Assembly (NCBI GenBank): GCA_024763075.1
Contig: JANTGF010000013.1
Coordinates: 1-64,000, forward strand
Direction: 5' to 3'
Source: Bacteroidales bacterium
GTDB taxonomy: Bacteria; Bacteroidota; Bacteroidia; Bacteroidales; VadinHA17
Length of the DNA stretch: 64,000 nucleotides
Position numbers and translations under genes: made by a program. Positions 34,393 to 42,571 of this stretch are shown piece by piece; position 1 is the stretch's first letter, and each line of letters begins with the position of its first letter. The notes under the pieces were generated by a model. That model had not been told where the DNA came from, did not search any database, and worked only from the letters and a program-made list of their open reading frames with translations.

Positions 34393-36603
34393 ATGGAAAA
34401 TACAAGAATTTACCTCGATTATAATGCCACAACACCCATTCATCCGGAGGTTGCTGCAGTTATGAAGCCCTACATTCAGGACTATTATGGAAATCCTTCA
34501 AGTGCCCACTGGTTTGGTGTACAAACGAAAATGGCGGTGGAAAAAGCGAGAAAACAAATTGCCACATTCCTGAACTGTAGTATGGATGAGATCATATTTA
34601 CAAGCGGAGGAACTGAATCCAACAATACCGCTCTGAAGGGGATTGCTGACGCCAATAAACACAAGGGGAATCATATCATAACATCGGAGATTGAACATCC
34701 GGCCATTCTGGAAGTTTGTAAATACCTGGAAAAAAAAGGTTTTTTGGTAAGCTATGTACCCGTTGATCAGAATGGGCTGGTCAGCGCTGAAGATGTCAAA
34801 AAGGCCATTACCAAAAAAACCATGCTCATCAGCATAATGCATGCAAACAATGAAGTGGGCACCATTCAGCCCATAAGGGAGATTGCAAAAATCGCCCGGC
34901 AAAACGGAATCTACATGCATACCGATGCAGCACAGTCATCAGGAAAAATCTCCGTTGATGTAAAGGAACTCGGCATTGATCTTCTTTCCCTGGCCGGTCA
35001 TAAGCTCTATGCCCCAAAGGGAATTGGAGTATTATATTTAAAAAGAGGCACCAAAATAGAAAAGTTTATGCACGGAGCCGACCATGAAAGAAATCTCCGC
35101 GCCGGCACAGAGAATGTTCTGGAGATAATCGGACTTGGCAAGGCTTGTGAACTGGCCGGCCAAAACCTAGAAAATAATGCATCCATAATGCAGGAGCGAA
35201 GAGACAGCCTTTTTAACCAATTAAAAACAGAACTCAGAAATATACACCTCCTGGGGCACCCTGAGAAACGATTGCCCAATACCCTGAATATTGGATTTAA
35301 AGGTGTAGAAGCAAACATCATTATTTCAGAACTGGATTTTGTGGCTGCTTCGGCAGGGGCTGCCTGCCATGCTGACAAGATTGACCTGTCGCATGTGCTA
35401 AAAGCCATGAAAATTCCGGAAGAAATTGCCATGGGAGCCATACGTTTCTCAACCAGTCATTTCACCACAAAAGAAGAAATTGATACAGCAGCAAGGAAAA
35501 TTATTGCTACGGTAAAATCCCTCCGGCAAAGTGAGGACACTCATGAATCTCAAATTGTAACAGAAAAAATTAAACTGACCCATTTTACACACGGACTGGG
35601 ATGTGCCTGTAAAATTCAGCCTGAAATACTGGAAAAGGTACTTGAAAATATGCCTGTCTTTCCGGATAAAAATATTCTGATCGACCAACAGACGAATGAT
35701 GATGCAGCGGTTTACCGCATCAATGAAGATCAGGCATTGCTTGGTACCCTCGATTTTTTTACACCCATAGTTGATGACCCCTACTACTTTGGTGCAATTG
35801 CCGCAGCCAATTCTTTAAGTGATATTTATGCAATGGGAGGAGCTCCTTTGTTTGCCATGAATATAGTAGGTTTCCCAACAAACAGACTTCCCCTGGAAAC
35901 CCTGGAAAGAATTTTAAAAGGTGCATATGACAAAGCAAAAGAGGCCGGGATAGGAATACTGGGAGGCCATACCATTGATGATACCGAACCTAAATTTGGC
36001 ATGGTTGTAGCGGGAATAGCCAATCCGGAAAAACTGTGGCGTAACTCCGGTGCCCAACCGGGAGATGACCTGATCCTTACAAAACCTATTGGAACAGGAA
36101 TCATCTCAACAGCCATAAAAAAAGGGATCGTATCAAAACACATCATGGATTACACAATTCAACTTATGGCTCAACTGAATAAAATACCCGCCGGAATTGC
36201 GAAGAATTATCCTGTATCTGCCTGTACCGATATCACAGGTTTCGGCCTCCTCGGTCATCTGATGGAAATGACCCGCTCAAGTAAAACAGATGCCATTATT
36301 TATACCGAAAAGGTTCCTGTAATTGAAGAAACAAAACGTTTTGCTGAAAGTGAAATCATACCGGGTGGATCAAAAAGCAACCTTAAATATATTTCGGAGT
36401 ATTTGAAGTTTGATAAAAATATCTCTTACATTACCCGGATTATCCTGGCGGATGCTCAGACTTCGGGAGGTTTATTAATTAGTGTACCCGAAAGATTTTC
36501 GAAAGCCTTAATAAATGATTTAAAAGTTGCCGGGATTACGGAAGCTGCCTTAATTGGAAAAATCAAAACAAAAGGCCAGGGTATTATTCATTTAGTTGAA
36601 TAA
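34393..36603 (+). CDS. Cysteine desulfurase/selenocysteine lyase - selenide water dikinase fusion
   Basis: A 736-residue fusion. Residues 1-385 are a NifS/IscS-like PLP enzyme with the DYNATTPIHPEV start, the SGGTESNN loop, HTDAAQSSGK, the PLP Lys204 in LAGHKLYAPKG and the active-site Cys325 in GAACHAD. After a short linker (about 386-395) comes SelD: HGLGCACK with Cys404 and Lys407 matching E. coli Cys17 and Lys20, then NDDAAVY, TLDFFTPIVDDPYYFGAIAAANSLSDIYAMGG and PQTSGG-like AQTSGGLL. The desulfurase domain could deliver selenium from selenocysteine directly to SelD to make selenophosphate. I chose the ATG at 34393 over an upstream in-frame start at 34366. No selA, selB or selU is in the window. 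Confidence 0.9.
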   Translation: MENTRIYLDYNATTPIHPEVAAVMKPYIQDYYGNPSSAHWFGVQTKMAVEKARKQIATFLNCSMDEIIFTSGGTESNNTALKGIADANKHKGNHIITSEIEHPAILEVCKYLEKKGFLVSYVPVDQNGLVSAEDVKKAITKKTMLISIMHANNEVGTIQPIREIAKIARQNGIYMHTDAAQSSGKISVDVKELGIDLLSLAGHKLYAPKGIGVLYLKRGTKIEKFMHGADHERNLRAGTENVLEIIGLGKACELAGQNLENNASIMQERRDSLFNQLKTELRNIHLLGHPEKRLPNTLNIGFKGVEANIIISELDFVAASAGAACHADKIDLSHVLKAMKIPEEIAMGAIRFSTSHFTTKEEIDTAARKIIATVKSLRQSEDTHESQIVTEKIKLTHFTHGLGCACKIQPEILEKVLENMPVFPDKNILIDQQTNDDAAVYRINEDQALLGTLDFFTPIVDDPYYFGAIAAANSLSDIYAMGGAPLFAMNIVGFPTNRLPLETLERILKGAYDKAKEAGIGILGGHTIDDTEPKFGMVVAGIANPEKLWRNSGAQPGDDLILTKPIGTGIISTAIKKGIVSKHIMDYTIQLMAQLNKIPAGIAKNYPVSACTDITGFGLLGHLMEMTRSSKTDAIIYTEKVPVIEETKRFAESEIIPGGSKSNLKYISEYLKFDKNISYITRIILADAQTSGGLLISVPERFSKALINDLKVAGITEAALIGKIKTKGQGIIHLVE

Positions 36604-36705
36604 TTCAAGAAAATTTAATTGTTTTACAGAAAATCAAACAGTAACAAAATTCCAAAAAAAACGTAAGAACAAATAATCTACAGACAAACTGAAGTCGGGT
36701 TATTT

Positions 36706-39522
36706 ATGTCTGAAATTCAGAAAACTAAAAAAAGAAGCAAATTCCACAAAACGGCAATGAGGAAAGCTGTACATATGAGTATCAATAAAACCATAACAAA
36801 TATTCTGGATGTATCGAATGACATTTGTTTGCTTGTGGATAACAGAGACCAGGTTGTTTTCGCAAATAAAAAGGCGGTTGCTGTTCTGGGAGTTCAAAAA
36901 AAGAAATTGTTAGGCAGTAAAATACATTCTATTTTACATTTAAAGGATGATATCTTAAACGAATATCCGAAAAACCGTGCCGGATCAAATCATTCCCCTT
37001 TCATTCATAAAATAAAAACAAGGAGAGGAAAAGAACTTACTTTAGAAACAAAAATAAGCTTTCCGGTAGAATCTAACCGGGAAATCAGACTCTTCAGCTC
37101 AAAGGTAAATGAACAATCAAAAGGTAATTCAGATAAATCTTACAGTAATACTTACTATAAAGAATTTATTAACATGTTGCCGGAAATGGTATGTGAAGCT
37201 GATCTGAGAGGGAATATTAAACTCGCAAATAAATTTGCATATAAGGTATTCGGTTATAATGAAGAAGATCTGACAAACGGATTGATGCTTTCAGATATAT
37301 TTTATCCGGGTGAATTTAAAAAAGCAAAAGCTTATTTTTTCCAAAAGTTCTACGGAGTTGATACATCTCCCCAGGAATACCTGGCACGAAAAAAAGACGG
37401 AACTTCTTTTCCTGTACTGGCAGACTTCCGGATCATTTATAAAGATTCCAAACCCGCCGGGATCAGAGGCCTTATGATTGACATCTCCACAAGGAAGAAA
37501 AATGAAATGGAACTGGCGAAGGAAAAGGCCTATCTTGAAGATCTGGTTGAAAGTGCCCCGGAAGCCATCATTCAAACTGAAAATAACAAAATAAAAAGAA
37601 TAAATGGTGAATTCACCAAACTTTTCGGATATGAGCAATCAGAAGTTATCGGAAAAGATATTGATCATTTGATTACAAAAGACAACTACAAAGAAGCCAT
37701 TTCATTAACAAAGCTGATTCACAAGGGGAAAAAAATTTTTACAGAAGGGATCCGCTACCATAAAAACGGAACACCCGTTCATGTTTCTATTTTAGGAACA
37801 CCCATTATTCTAAATGGTAAAAAAATTGGGACTTATGGCATCTACAGGGACATCAGTATCCGGAAAAAATCGGAAAAAGTTCAAAAACTCATTCATAATA
37901 TTTCCACCTCGATTTTAACTTCATCAAACCTTGAGAATCTAATACATTCAATAAAAAAAGAATTAAGTCTCATACTTGATACTACAAATTTATTCATCGC
38001 TTTCTATAATAAAAAAGATCATACGCTTTCTTTTCCGTTTTTTGAAGATCAGAATGATAAATTTGAAACTGTTAGTGCGACAAAAACCATCACTGGTTAT
38101 GTAATTGAAACAAGCAAGCCTGTTCTGCTAAAAGAAAAGGATATTGAAAAGCTGGAAGATGAAGGGAAAATTGATTTAGTTGGAACACCTTCCAAACTCT
38201 GGCTTGGGGTACCTCTTGTAGCTGACAATGAAGTTTTTGGAATAATCAGTCTGCAGAGTTATGAAGATGAAGATTTATATGACGAGGAAGATCTGAATGT
38301 TCTGGTCTTTATATCCAATCAGATAAGTCTGGCAATTAAAAAAATAAGGTCTGAAGACAATCTTAAAATTGCAAAATTCAAGGCAGAGCAGGCAGGCATT
38401 GCTAAGGAACAGTTTTTATCCACGATGAGTCATGAAATAAGAACACCTTTAAATGCGGTTATCGGCATGTCTCAGTTATTATTAAATAAAAATCCACGGG
38501 AAGACCAGCTGGAATTCCTGGAAGCCCTTAAGTTTTCAGGAGAAAACTTACTTTCACTGATCAATGAGATTCTGGATTACAGCAAAATAGAATCCCAAAA
38601 GGTTGTCCTTGAACAAATTGAGATTAATCCGGAAAGACTGGTAAGTGATATTTTCAGGATACTTAAGGTAAATGCTGATCAACGAAATAACAAACTGGTT
38701 CTTAAGGTTGAAAAAAATGTTCCGGAGTGCATCATAGGAGATAAAATGAGGTTAAACCAGATCATAACAAATCTGGTTGGAAATGCCATTAAATTCACCG
38801 ATGACGGAGAGATTAAAATAGACATTAAACTCGAATCGGAAACTGAGACCAATTACGTCTTGAAATTTGCTGTTACCGATACCGGAATAGGTATTGAGAA
38901 AAGCAAGCTGGATTATATTTTCGAAAGTTTCACACAGGAGAAATCGGATATAACCCGCCTTTTTGGGGGTACCGGGCTGGGCCTTACCATTACCAAAAAG
39001 TTAATTAACCTGCAAAAGGGTGATATCTTCGTTGAAAGTACCCCCGGAGAAGGAAGTTGTTTCTGGTTCCGCCTCCCATTCCTGAAATGTGATTCAAAGA
39101 AGTTCAGGGAATCGGACAATGACCCAGAAGTTTTTGAAGCTTTCTCCGGAGTTAAAGTGCTCGTTGTTGAAGACAACCCCATCAACAGACTGGTGGCCAG
39201 GAAGTTTCTTGAAGAGTGGAATGTTGAAGTTCTGGAAGCAGAAGATGGGAAAATAGGAGTGGAAAAAGTTCAACAAAATGATATTGATCTGATATTGATG
39301 GATCTTCAGATGCCGGTAATGAACGGATATGATGCTACAAAGAAGATCAAATCAATGGAGAATGGTAAATATAAAAACCTGCCTGTTATTGCACTTACCG
39401 CTTCCATCCTGTCAGGTATTCAGGACGATATCGACCAGGCAGGCCTGGATGGTTTTTTAATCAAACCATTTAAAGCCCCGGAGCTGTACAAGCTGATTAA
39501 GAATCATGTAAACAAAGATTAG
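36706..39522 (+). CDS. Hybrid PAS-GAF histidine kinase with receiver domain
   Basis: A 938-residue soluble sensor kinase without membrane segments. Order: a divergent PAS (about 30-110), PAS 2 (about 150-265), PAS 3 (about 275-395), a GAF domain (about 405-550), HisKA with the phosphoacceptor His576 in STMSHEIRTPLN, HATPase_c (N box QIITNLVGNAIKF, G1 DTGIGI, G2 GGTGLGLTI) and a C-terminal receiver with Asp866 in LILMDLQMPVMNG. The presence of an internal receiver but no Hpt or output domain suggests phosphorelay. The signal is unknown; GAF and PAS indicate a small ligand or redox cue. It follows the NifS-SelD gene by 102 bases without clear coupling. Confidence 0.9.
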   Translation: MSEIQKTKKRSKFHKTAMRKAVHMSINKTITNILDVSNDICLLVDNRDQVVFANKKAVAVLGVQKKKLLGSKIHSILHLKDDILNEYPKNRAGSNHSPFIHKIKTRRGKELTLETKISFPVESNREIRLFSSKVNEQSKGNSDKSYSNTYYKEFINMLPEMVCEADLRGNIKLANKFAYKVFGYNEEDLTNGLMLSDIFYPGEFKKAKAYFFQKFYGVDTSPQEYLARKKDGTSFPVLADFRIIYKDSKPAGIRGLMIDISTRKKNEMELAKEKAYLEDLVESAPEAIIQTENNKIKRINGEFTKLFGYEQSEVIGKDIDHLITKDNYKEAISLTKLIHKGKKIFTEGIRYHKNGTPVHVSILGTPIILNGKKIGTYGIYRDISIRKKSEKVQKLIHNISTSILTSSNLENLIHSIKKELSLILDTTNLFIAFYNKKDHTLSFPFFEDQNDKFETVSATKTITGYVIETSKPVLLKEKDIEKLEDEGKIDLVGTPSKLWLGVPLVADNEVFGIISLQSYEDEDLYDEEDLNVLVFISNQISLAIKKIRSEDNLKIAKFKAEQAGIAKEQFLSTMSHEIRTPLNAVIGMSQLLLNKNPREDQLEFLEALKFSGENLLSLINEILDYSKIESQKVVLEQIEINPERLVSDIFRILKVNADQRNNKLVLKVEKNVPECIIGDKMRLNQIITNLVGNAIKFTDDGEIKIDIKLESETETNYVLKFAVTDTGIGIEKSKLDYIFESFTQEKSDITRLFGGTGLGLTITKKLINLQKGDIFVESTPGEGSCFWFRLPFLKCDSKKFRESDNDPEVFEAFSGVKVLVVEDNPINRLVARKFLEEWNVEVLEAEDGKIGVEKVQQNDIDLILMDLQMPVMNGYDATKKIKSMENGKYKNLPVIALTASILSGIQDDIDQAGLDGFLIKPFKAPELYKLIKNHVNKD

Positions 39523-39672
39523 TTAAGTTGTACTTCATTATTTAACCTTTCTTTCCGGTTAAAATACAATACCCCATATAAACATGGTCTCAAGAAACAT
39601 TCTGGACCCATCTTTGACTGTTTAATCTTTTTGAATACCTTAGCTGTATTCAAAAATCAAAATTTATTCGAA

Positions 39673-40437
39673 ATGCAAAGATGGTCACTTAAAAATAAAA
39701 ATGCACTAATAACCGGTGGCTCTAAAGGAATCGGATTGGGAATAGTTAAAGAATTTCTGGAACTGGGTGCGAATGTAATTGTTGCAGCACGTGATGAAAA
39801 AGAACTTGAATCAATGGTAACAGAGTTCTCCTCTTTTAAAAACCAGTTGCATACGCAAAAAACGGATGTAACTAAAGATAATGACCTGAAAAACCTTATC
39901 CGGTTTACTTCTGAAAAGTGGGACAGGCTTGATATTCTGGTCAATAATGTGGGGACAAATGTTCGCAAACGGTTCACGGAATTCACTGAGGAAGAGTACA
40001 ACAGAATACTTTCAACCAATTTAAAACCGTTTTATGAATTATCCAGGCTGGCTTTTCCTTTGCTAAAAAAATCAGAACAGGGAAATGTTATCAATATTTC
40101 CTCCGTTGCGGGATTAACCCATTTAAGGACCGGAGTGCTGTACGGAATGACAAAAGCAGCCATCATTCAGTTTACAAAAAACCTTGCGGTTGAATGGGCA
40201 GAATACGGCATCCGTGTAAATGCCATTGCACCCTGGTATATTAACACTCCACTTGCAAAACAGGTACTGGAAAATGCTGAGTACAGGAAAGAAGTTCTTT
40301 CCCGCACGCCCATGGGTAAAGTCGGAGAACCTGAAGATGTTGCTGCCGCCGTTGCATTCCTTTGCATGCCGGCAGCTGCTTATATCACCGGGCAATGCCT
40401 GGCTGTTGACGGAGGTTTTACCATTTATGGATTTTAA
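39673..40437 (+). CDS. SDR-family oxidoreductase
   Basis: A 254-residue short-chain dehydrogenase. It has the [11 protein letters not shown] cofactor motif, the NNVGTN segment, the catalytic Ser in [10 protein letters not shown], the YGMTK Tyr-Lys pair, and the C-terminal [12 protein letters not shown] motif. It resembles tropinone-reductase-like and 3-oxoacyl reductase-like SDRs; the substrate cannot be told from sequence. I chose the ATG at 39673 because the longer frame opens with TTG at 39631. A decayed copy of its last codons is found 893 bases downstream, next to the TPR gene. Confidence 0.88.
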   Translation: MQRWSLKNKNALITGGSKGIGLGIVKEFLELGANVIVAARDEKELESMVTEFSSFKNQLHTQKTDVTKDNDLKNLIRFTSEKWDRLDILVNNVGTNVRKRFTEFTEEEYNRILSTNLKPFYELSRLAFPLLKKSEQGNVINISSVAGLTHLRTGVLYGMTKAAIIQFTKNLAVEWAEYGIRVNAIAPWYINTPLAKQVLENAEYRKEVLSRTPMGKVGEPEDVAAAVAFLCMPAAAYITGQCLAVDGGFTIYGF

Positions 40438-40461
40438 AGGAATCAGTGGAAACAGGAATTG

Positions 40462-40515
40462 TTAATGCCTACAATTTTTCTGTAGATAATCAAGGGCCTT
40501 TTTCCTGCCTTGGGC
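40462..40515 (-). pseudogene. Remnant of a TPR gene 3' end
   Basis: The minus strand reads KKALDYLQKNC before a stop, matching the end of the intact TPR gene (KKALDYLQKYCGF) at 41345-41390. At nucleotide level 40477-40500 is identical to 41360-41383 (24 of 24). The homology fades within about 20 bases beyond. It marks the left end of a decayed tandem duplication. Confidence 0.7.
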
Positions 40516-40615
40516 AATGCATGACTCAGATTGTAAATTTTCGAGAGTTATGGTACTTATAATCCTGTTTAGAAATGTAATACATCCTGGTCGCAATCAG
40601 AACAAACTGTTGACT

Positions 40616-40791
40616 CCGGGGTTGGAGAAGGTAATCCCGGTACCATCCGGGGTGGACAATACCTACCACACACCACAACCCCGGAGGTGGTTGAAAAACT
40701 GCTTCAACCCTACACGGATTGTTACTATGTTTTGTATTTATTAGCCACAGATGAAACTGTGGTTACCGGATTGAACCCTCTCCGGGGTTCT
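40616..40791. repeat. Palindromic intergenic repeat, copy 1
   Basis: The core (40677-40791) is 115 bases long and matches copy 2 at 111 of 115 positions. It contains stem GGTTGAA/TTCAACC (40689-40709), stem CCACAG/CTGTGG (40745-40762) and an outer pairing CCCCGGAGG with CCTCTCCGGGG. The left part is a more divergent ACCCCGG-like hairpin region. No coding potential. It resembles a bacterial REP/BIME-type palindromic element. Confidence 0.75.
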
Positions 40792-40872
40792 GACACCGGT
40801 AAGTGTTGACCCTCCCGTATTGTTTTGCATAATTTTATGCCTTTTTTTATGTAATGCAGAGATATTATCTTA

Positions 40873-41053
40873 CCCCGGAGGGGTAAAAGAAGGTAACCCC
40901 GGTACTATCCGGGGTGGAGAACACACACCATAACCAGCAACCCCGGAGGTGGTTGAAAAACTGCTTCAACCCTACACGGGTTGTTACTATATTTTGTATT
41001 GAATAGCCACAGATGAAACTGTGGTTACCGGATTGAACCCTCTCCGGGGTTCT
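40873..41053. repeat. Palindromic intergenic repeat, copy 2
   Basis: The second copy begins CCCCGGAGGGGTAAAAG, has the ACCCCGG-tactat-CCGGGGT hairpin, and repeats the same inner stems as copy 1 with a core at 40939-41053. The offset from copy 1 is 262 bases. The two copies are direct and tandem, with about 80 bases of unrelated spacer. Confidence 0.75.
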
Positions 41054-41176
41054 TTAATAAAAAATACCTCCACCAATGCAACGTTCACATATTAATACAA
41101 ACAGTCTTCCATAAATATTATGCCATATGGCACAAATACAGGGGTCGTTATTTTTCTTTTATAGCACCTTACTATC

Positions 41177-41199
41177 GTTTGATCCGCCTGGGATCAAAC
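41177..41199. repeat. Perfect 9-bp inverted repeat
   Basis: GTTTGATCC (41177-41185) and GGATCAAAC (41191-41199) flank a GCCTG loop. A separate 12-bp palindrome TGCCATATGGCA lies at 41121-41132. Neither is followed by a T run, so terminator function is doubtful; they belong to the gene-free island at 40438-41344. Confidence 0.5.
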
Positions 41200-41306
41200 A
41201 CTTATGTATTTCCGTCTGTCTTATATAATTCATATCCCAAAATGAATATTTCCAAGAGTTAAACCACCGATAATTAATAGCTAACTTACCGGCACAAAAC
41301 AGGGAA

Positions 41307-41329
41307 GGTTTTACAATTTATGGATTTTG
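41307..41329 (+). pseudogene. Remnant of the SDR gene 3' end
   Basis: GGTTTTACAATTTATGGATTTT (22 bases) matches the end of the SDR gene at 40414-40435 with one mismatch and still reads GFTIYGF then stop. It is the right end of the decayed duplication and lies 15 bases before the intact TPR gene's 3' end. Confidence 0.7.
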
Positions 41330-41344
41330 ATATCAGGATCCATT

Positions 41345-42550
41345 CTAAAAGCCGCAATATTTCTGTAGATAATCAAGGGCCTTCTTCTCTCCCATTTTGA
41401 AAGCTTTGTCAAAATCATAACAGGCTTTTTTGTTCTTTTTCTCTTTTAGACGGACGATTCCCCTGGAAATATAAACTTCAGGATTATCTGGATTCAGGTC
41501 CAGAGCCATGGAATAATCGTTTGCTGCATATTCCCATGTATGAAGTTTAGTATATGTATCACCCCTGGCAATAAAATAAATATCCTTCGTCTGATCCTTC
41601 TTCAACACCTGGTTAAAATATTTTACCGCATTGTAATAATCACCCGATTCATAACTGATCTTTCCTCCAAGATATAACGCCTTTTCATCCTCTTTAAAAT
41701 ATCCAAGATAGGTATTTACATCTCTCATGGCATATCTGTAATCATGCATATTCAGTAACAGGCCAGCCCTTTTCAGGTATAGTTCAAACTCTTCCGGAGA
41801 GGTTTTTATCATTTCAGCATAATCATTTAAAGCATCCTCATCGCGTTTCATTTTTAAATACAAGGCTATTCTTTCCTCGCGATAAGTATTTTCAGAAGGT
41901 GCTTTGGAAACCGCAAGATTCAGATCTGCCAGTGATTTATTATACATTCCGAGTTGAGCATAAGCTTTCGATCTCAGAAAATACAAAGATGCATCATCAT
42001 CCTTTTGATTTAACAGAATATTTAGTTTCTCAATGGCTTCATTTGGTTTCTCCTGCCGGATCAGAAATTCGGCCTCTGCTTTTTCATTTTCGTAAGGCTT
42101 ATACCAGTCTTTTTTCCAAAAACTTCGCCAAGCCCTCGTATTCTCTATCTTTCGAAAAGATGGATCCAGTAAAATTTCCTTTTTCGTTAGCTTATAAGGT
42201 GAATTAAGATGATCAGCCAAAGCTTCCAGTGCATTTTGGGCCTCTCCTTTTTCTGCAAAGCATTTTGAAATCCAAAAGCTGGAGTAATTGTTCTTTTTCG
42301 AATTTGCAGATCTGAAATCAGAAAGTGCTTCATCATAATTGCCCATACAGAAAAAAGCTTCCCCTCTTTTTTGTAAAGCGTCAATATTCTCCGGAGAAGT
42401 TTTCAGAACCCCCGTAAAAGACTGTACAGCTTGCGGAAAATCTCTTTGCTGAAATGAGGCCATACCTTTCAGATACAGGCTTTCCTGGGCTTCTGTCTGA
42501 TGAAGCAAAAATAAAGCAAAAACGAAAACGAAAACCAATCTTAATCTCAT
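41345..42550 (-). CDS. TPR-repeat secreted protein
   Basis: A 401-residue protein with a signal peptide (RLVFVFVFALFLLHQTEAQ) and about nine tetratricopeptide-type helical hairpins. Examples are GMASFQQRDFPQAVQSFTGV and AADYSMALDLNPDNPEVYISRG. TPR arrays act as protein-binding scaffolds; here it would act in the periplasm or at the outer membrane. It follows the T9SS type B cargo gene by 21 bases on the same strand and may be co-transcribed with it. A truncated duplicate of its 3' end lies about 880 bases away. Confidence 0.8.
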   Translation of the reverse strand: MRLRLVFVFVFALFLLHQTEAQESLYLKGMASFQQRDFPQAVQSFTGVLKTSPENIDALQKRGEAFFCMGNYDEALSDFRSANSKKNNYSSFWISKCFAEKGEAQNALEALADHLNSPYKLTKKEILLDPSFRKIENTRAWRSFWKKDWYKPYENEKAEAEFLIRQEKPNEAIEKLNILLNQKDDDASLYFLRSKAYAQLGMYNKSLADLNLAVSKAPSENTYREERIALYLKMKRDEDALNDYAEMIKTSPEEFELYLKRAGLLLNMHDYRYAMRDVNTYLGYFKEDEKALYLGGKISYESGDYYNAVKYFNQVLKKDQTKDIYFIARGDTYTKLHTWEYAANDYSMALDLNPDNPEVYISRGIVRLKEKKNKKACYDFDKAFKMGEKKALDYLQKYCGF

Positions 42551-42571
42551 GAATTTTAATTAATTCCTGTA

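Noticed and set aside
34393-36603. Selenocysteine at the SelD active site
   Set aside because: The codon is TGT (Cys404), not TGA, so this SelD is not a selenoprotein.
36706-39522. Link between the hybrid kinase and the NifS-SelD gene as a selenium-sensing system
   Set aside because: The only support is adjacency with a 102-base gap; no shared promoter or domain hint was found.
40517-40744. 75-residue frame in the repeat island
   Set aside because: It runs through the palindromic repeat and shows no conserved or protein-like features.
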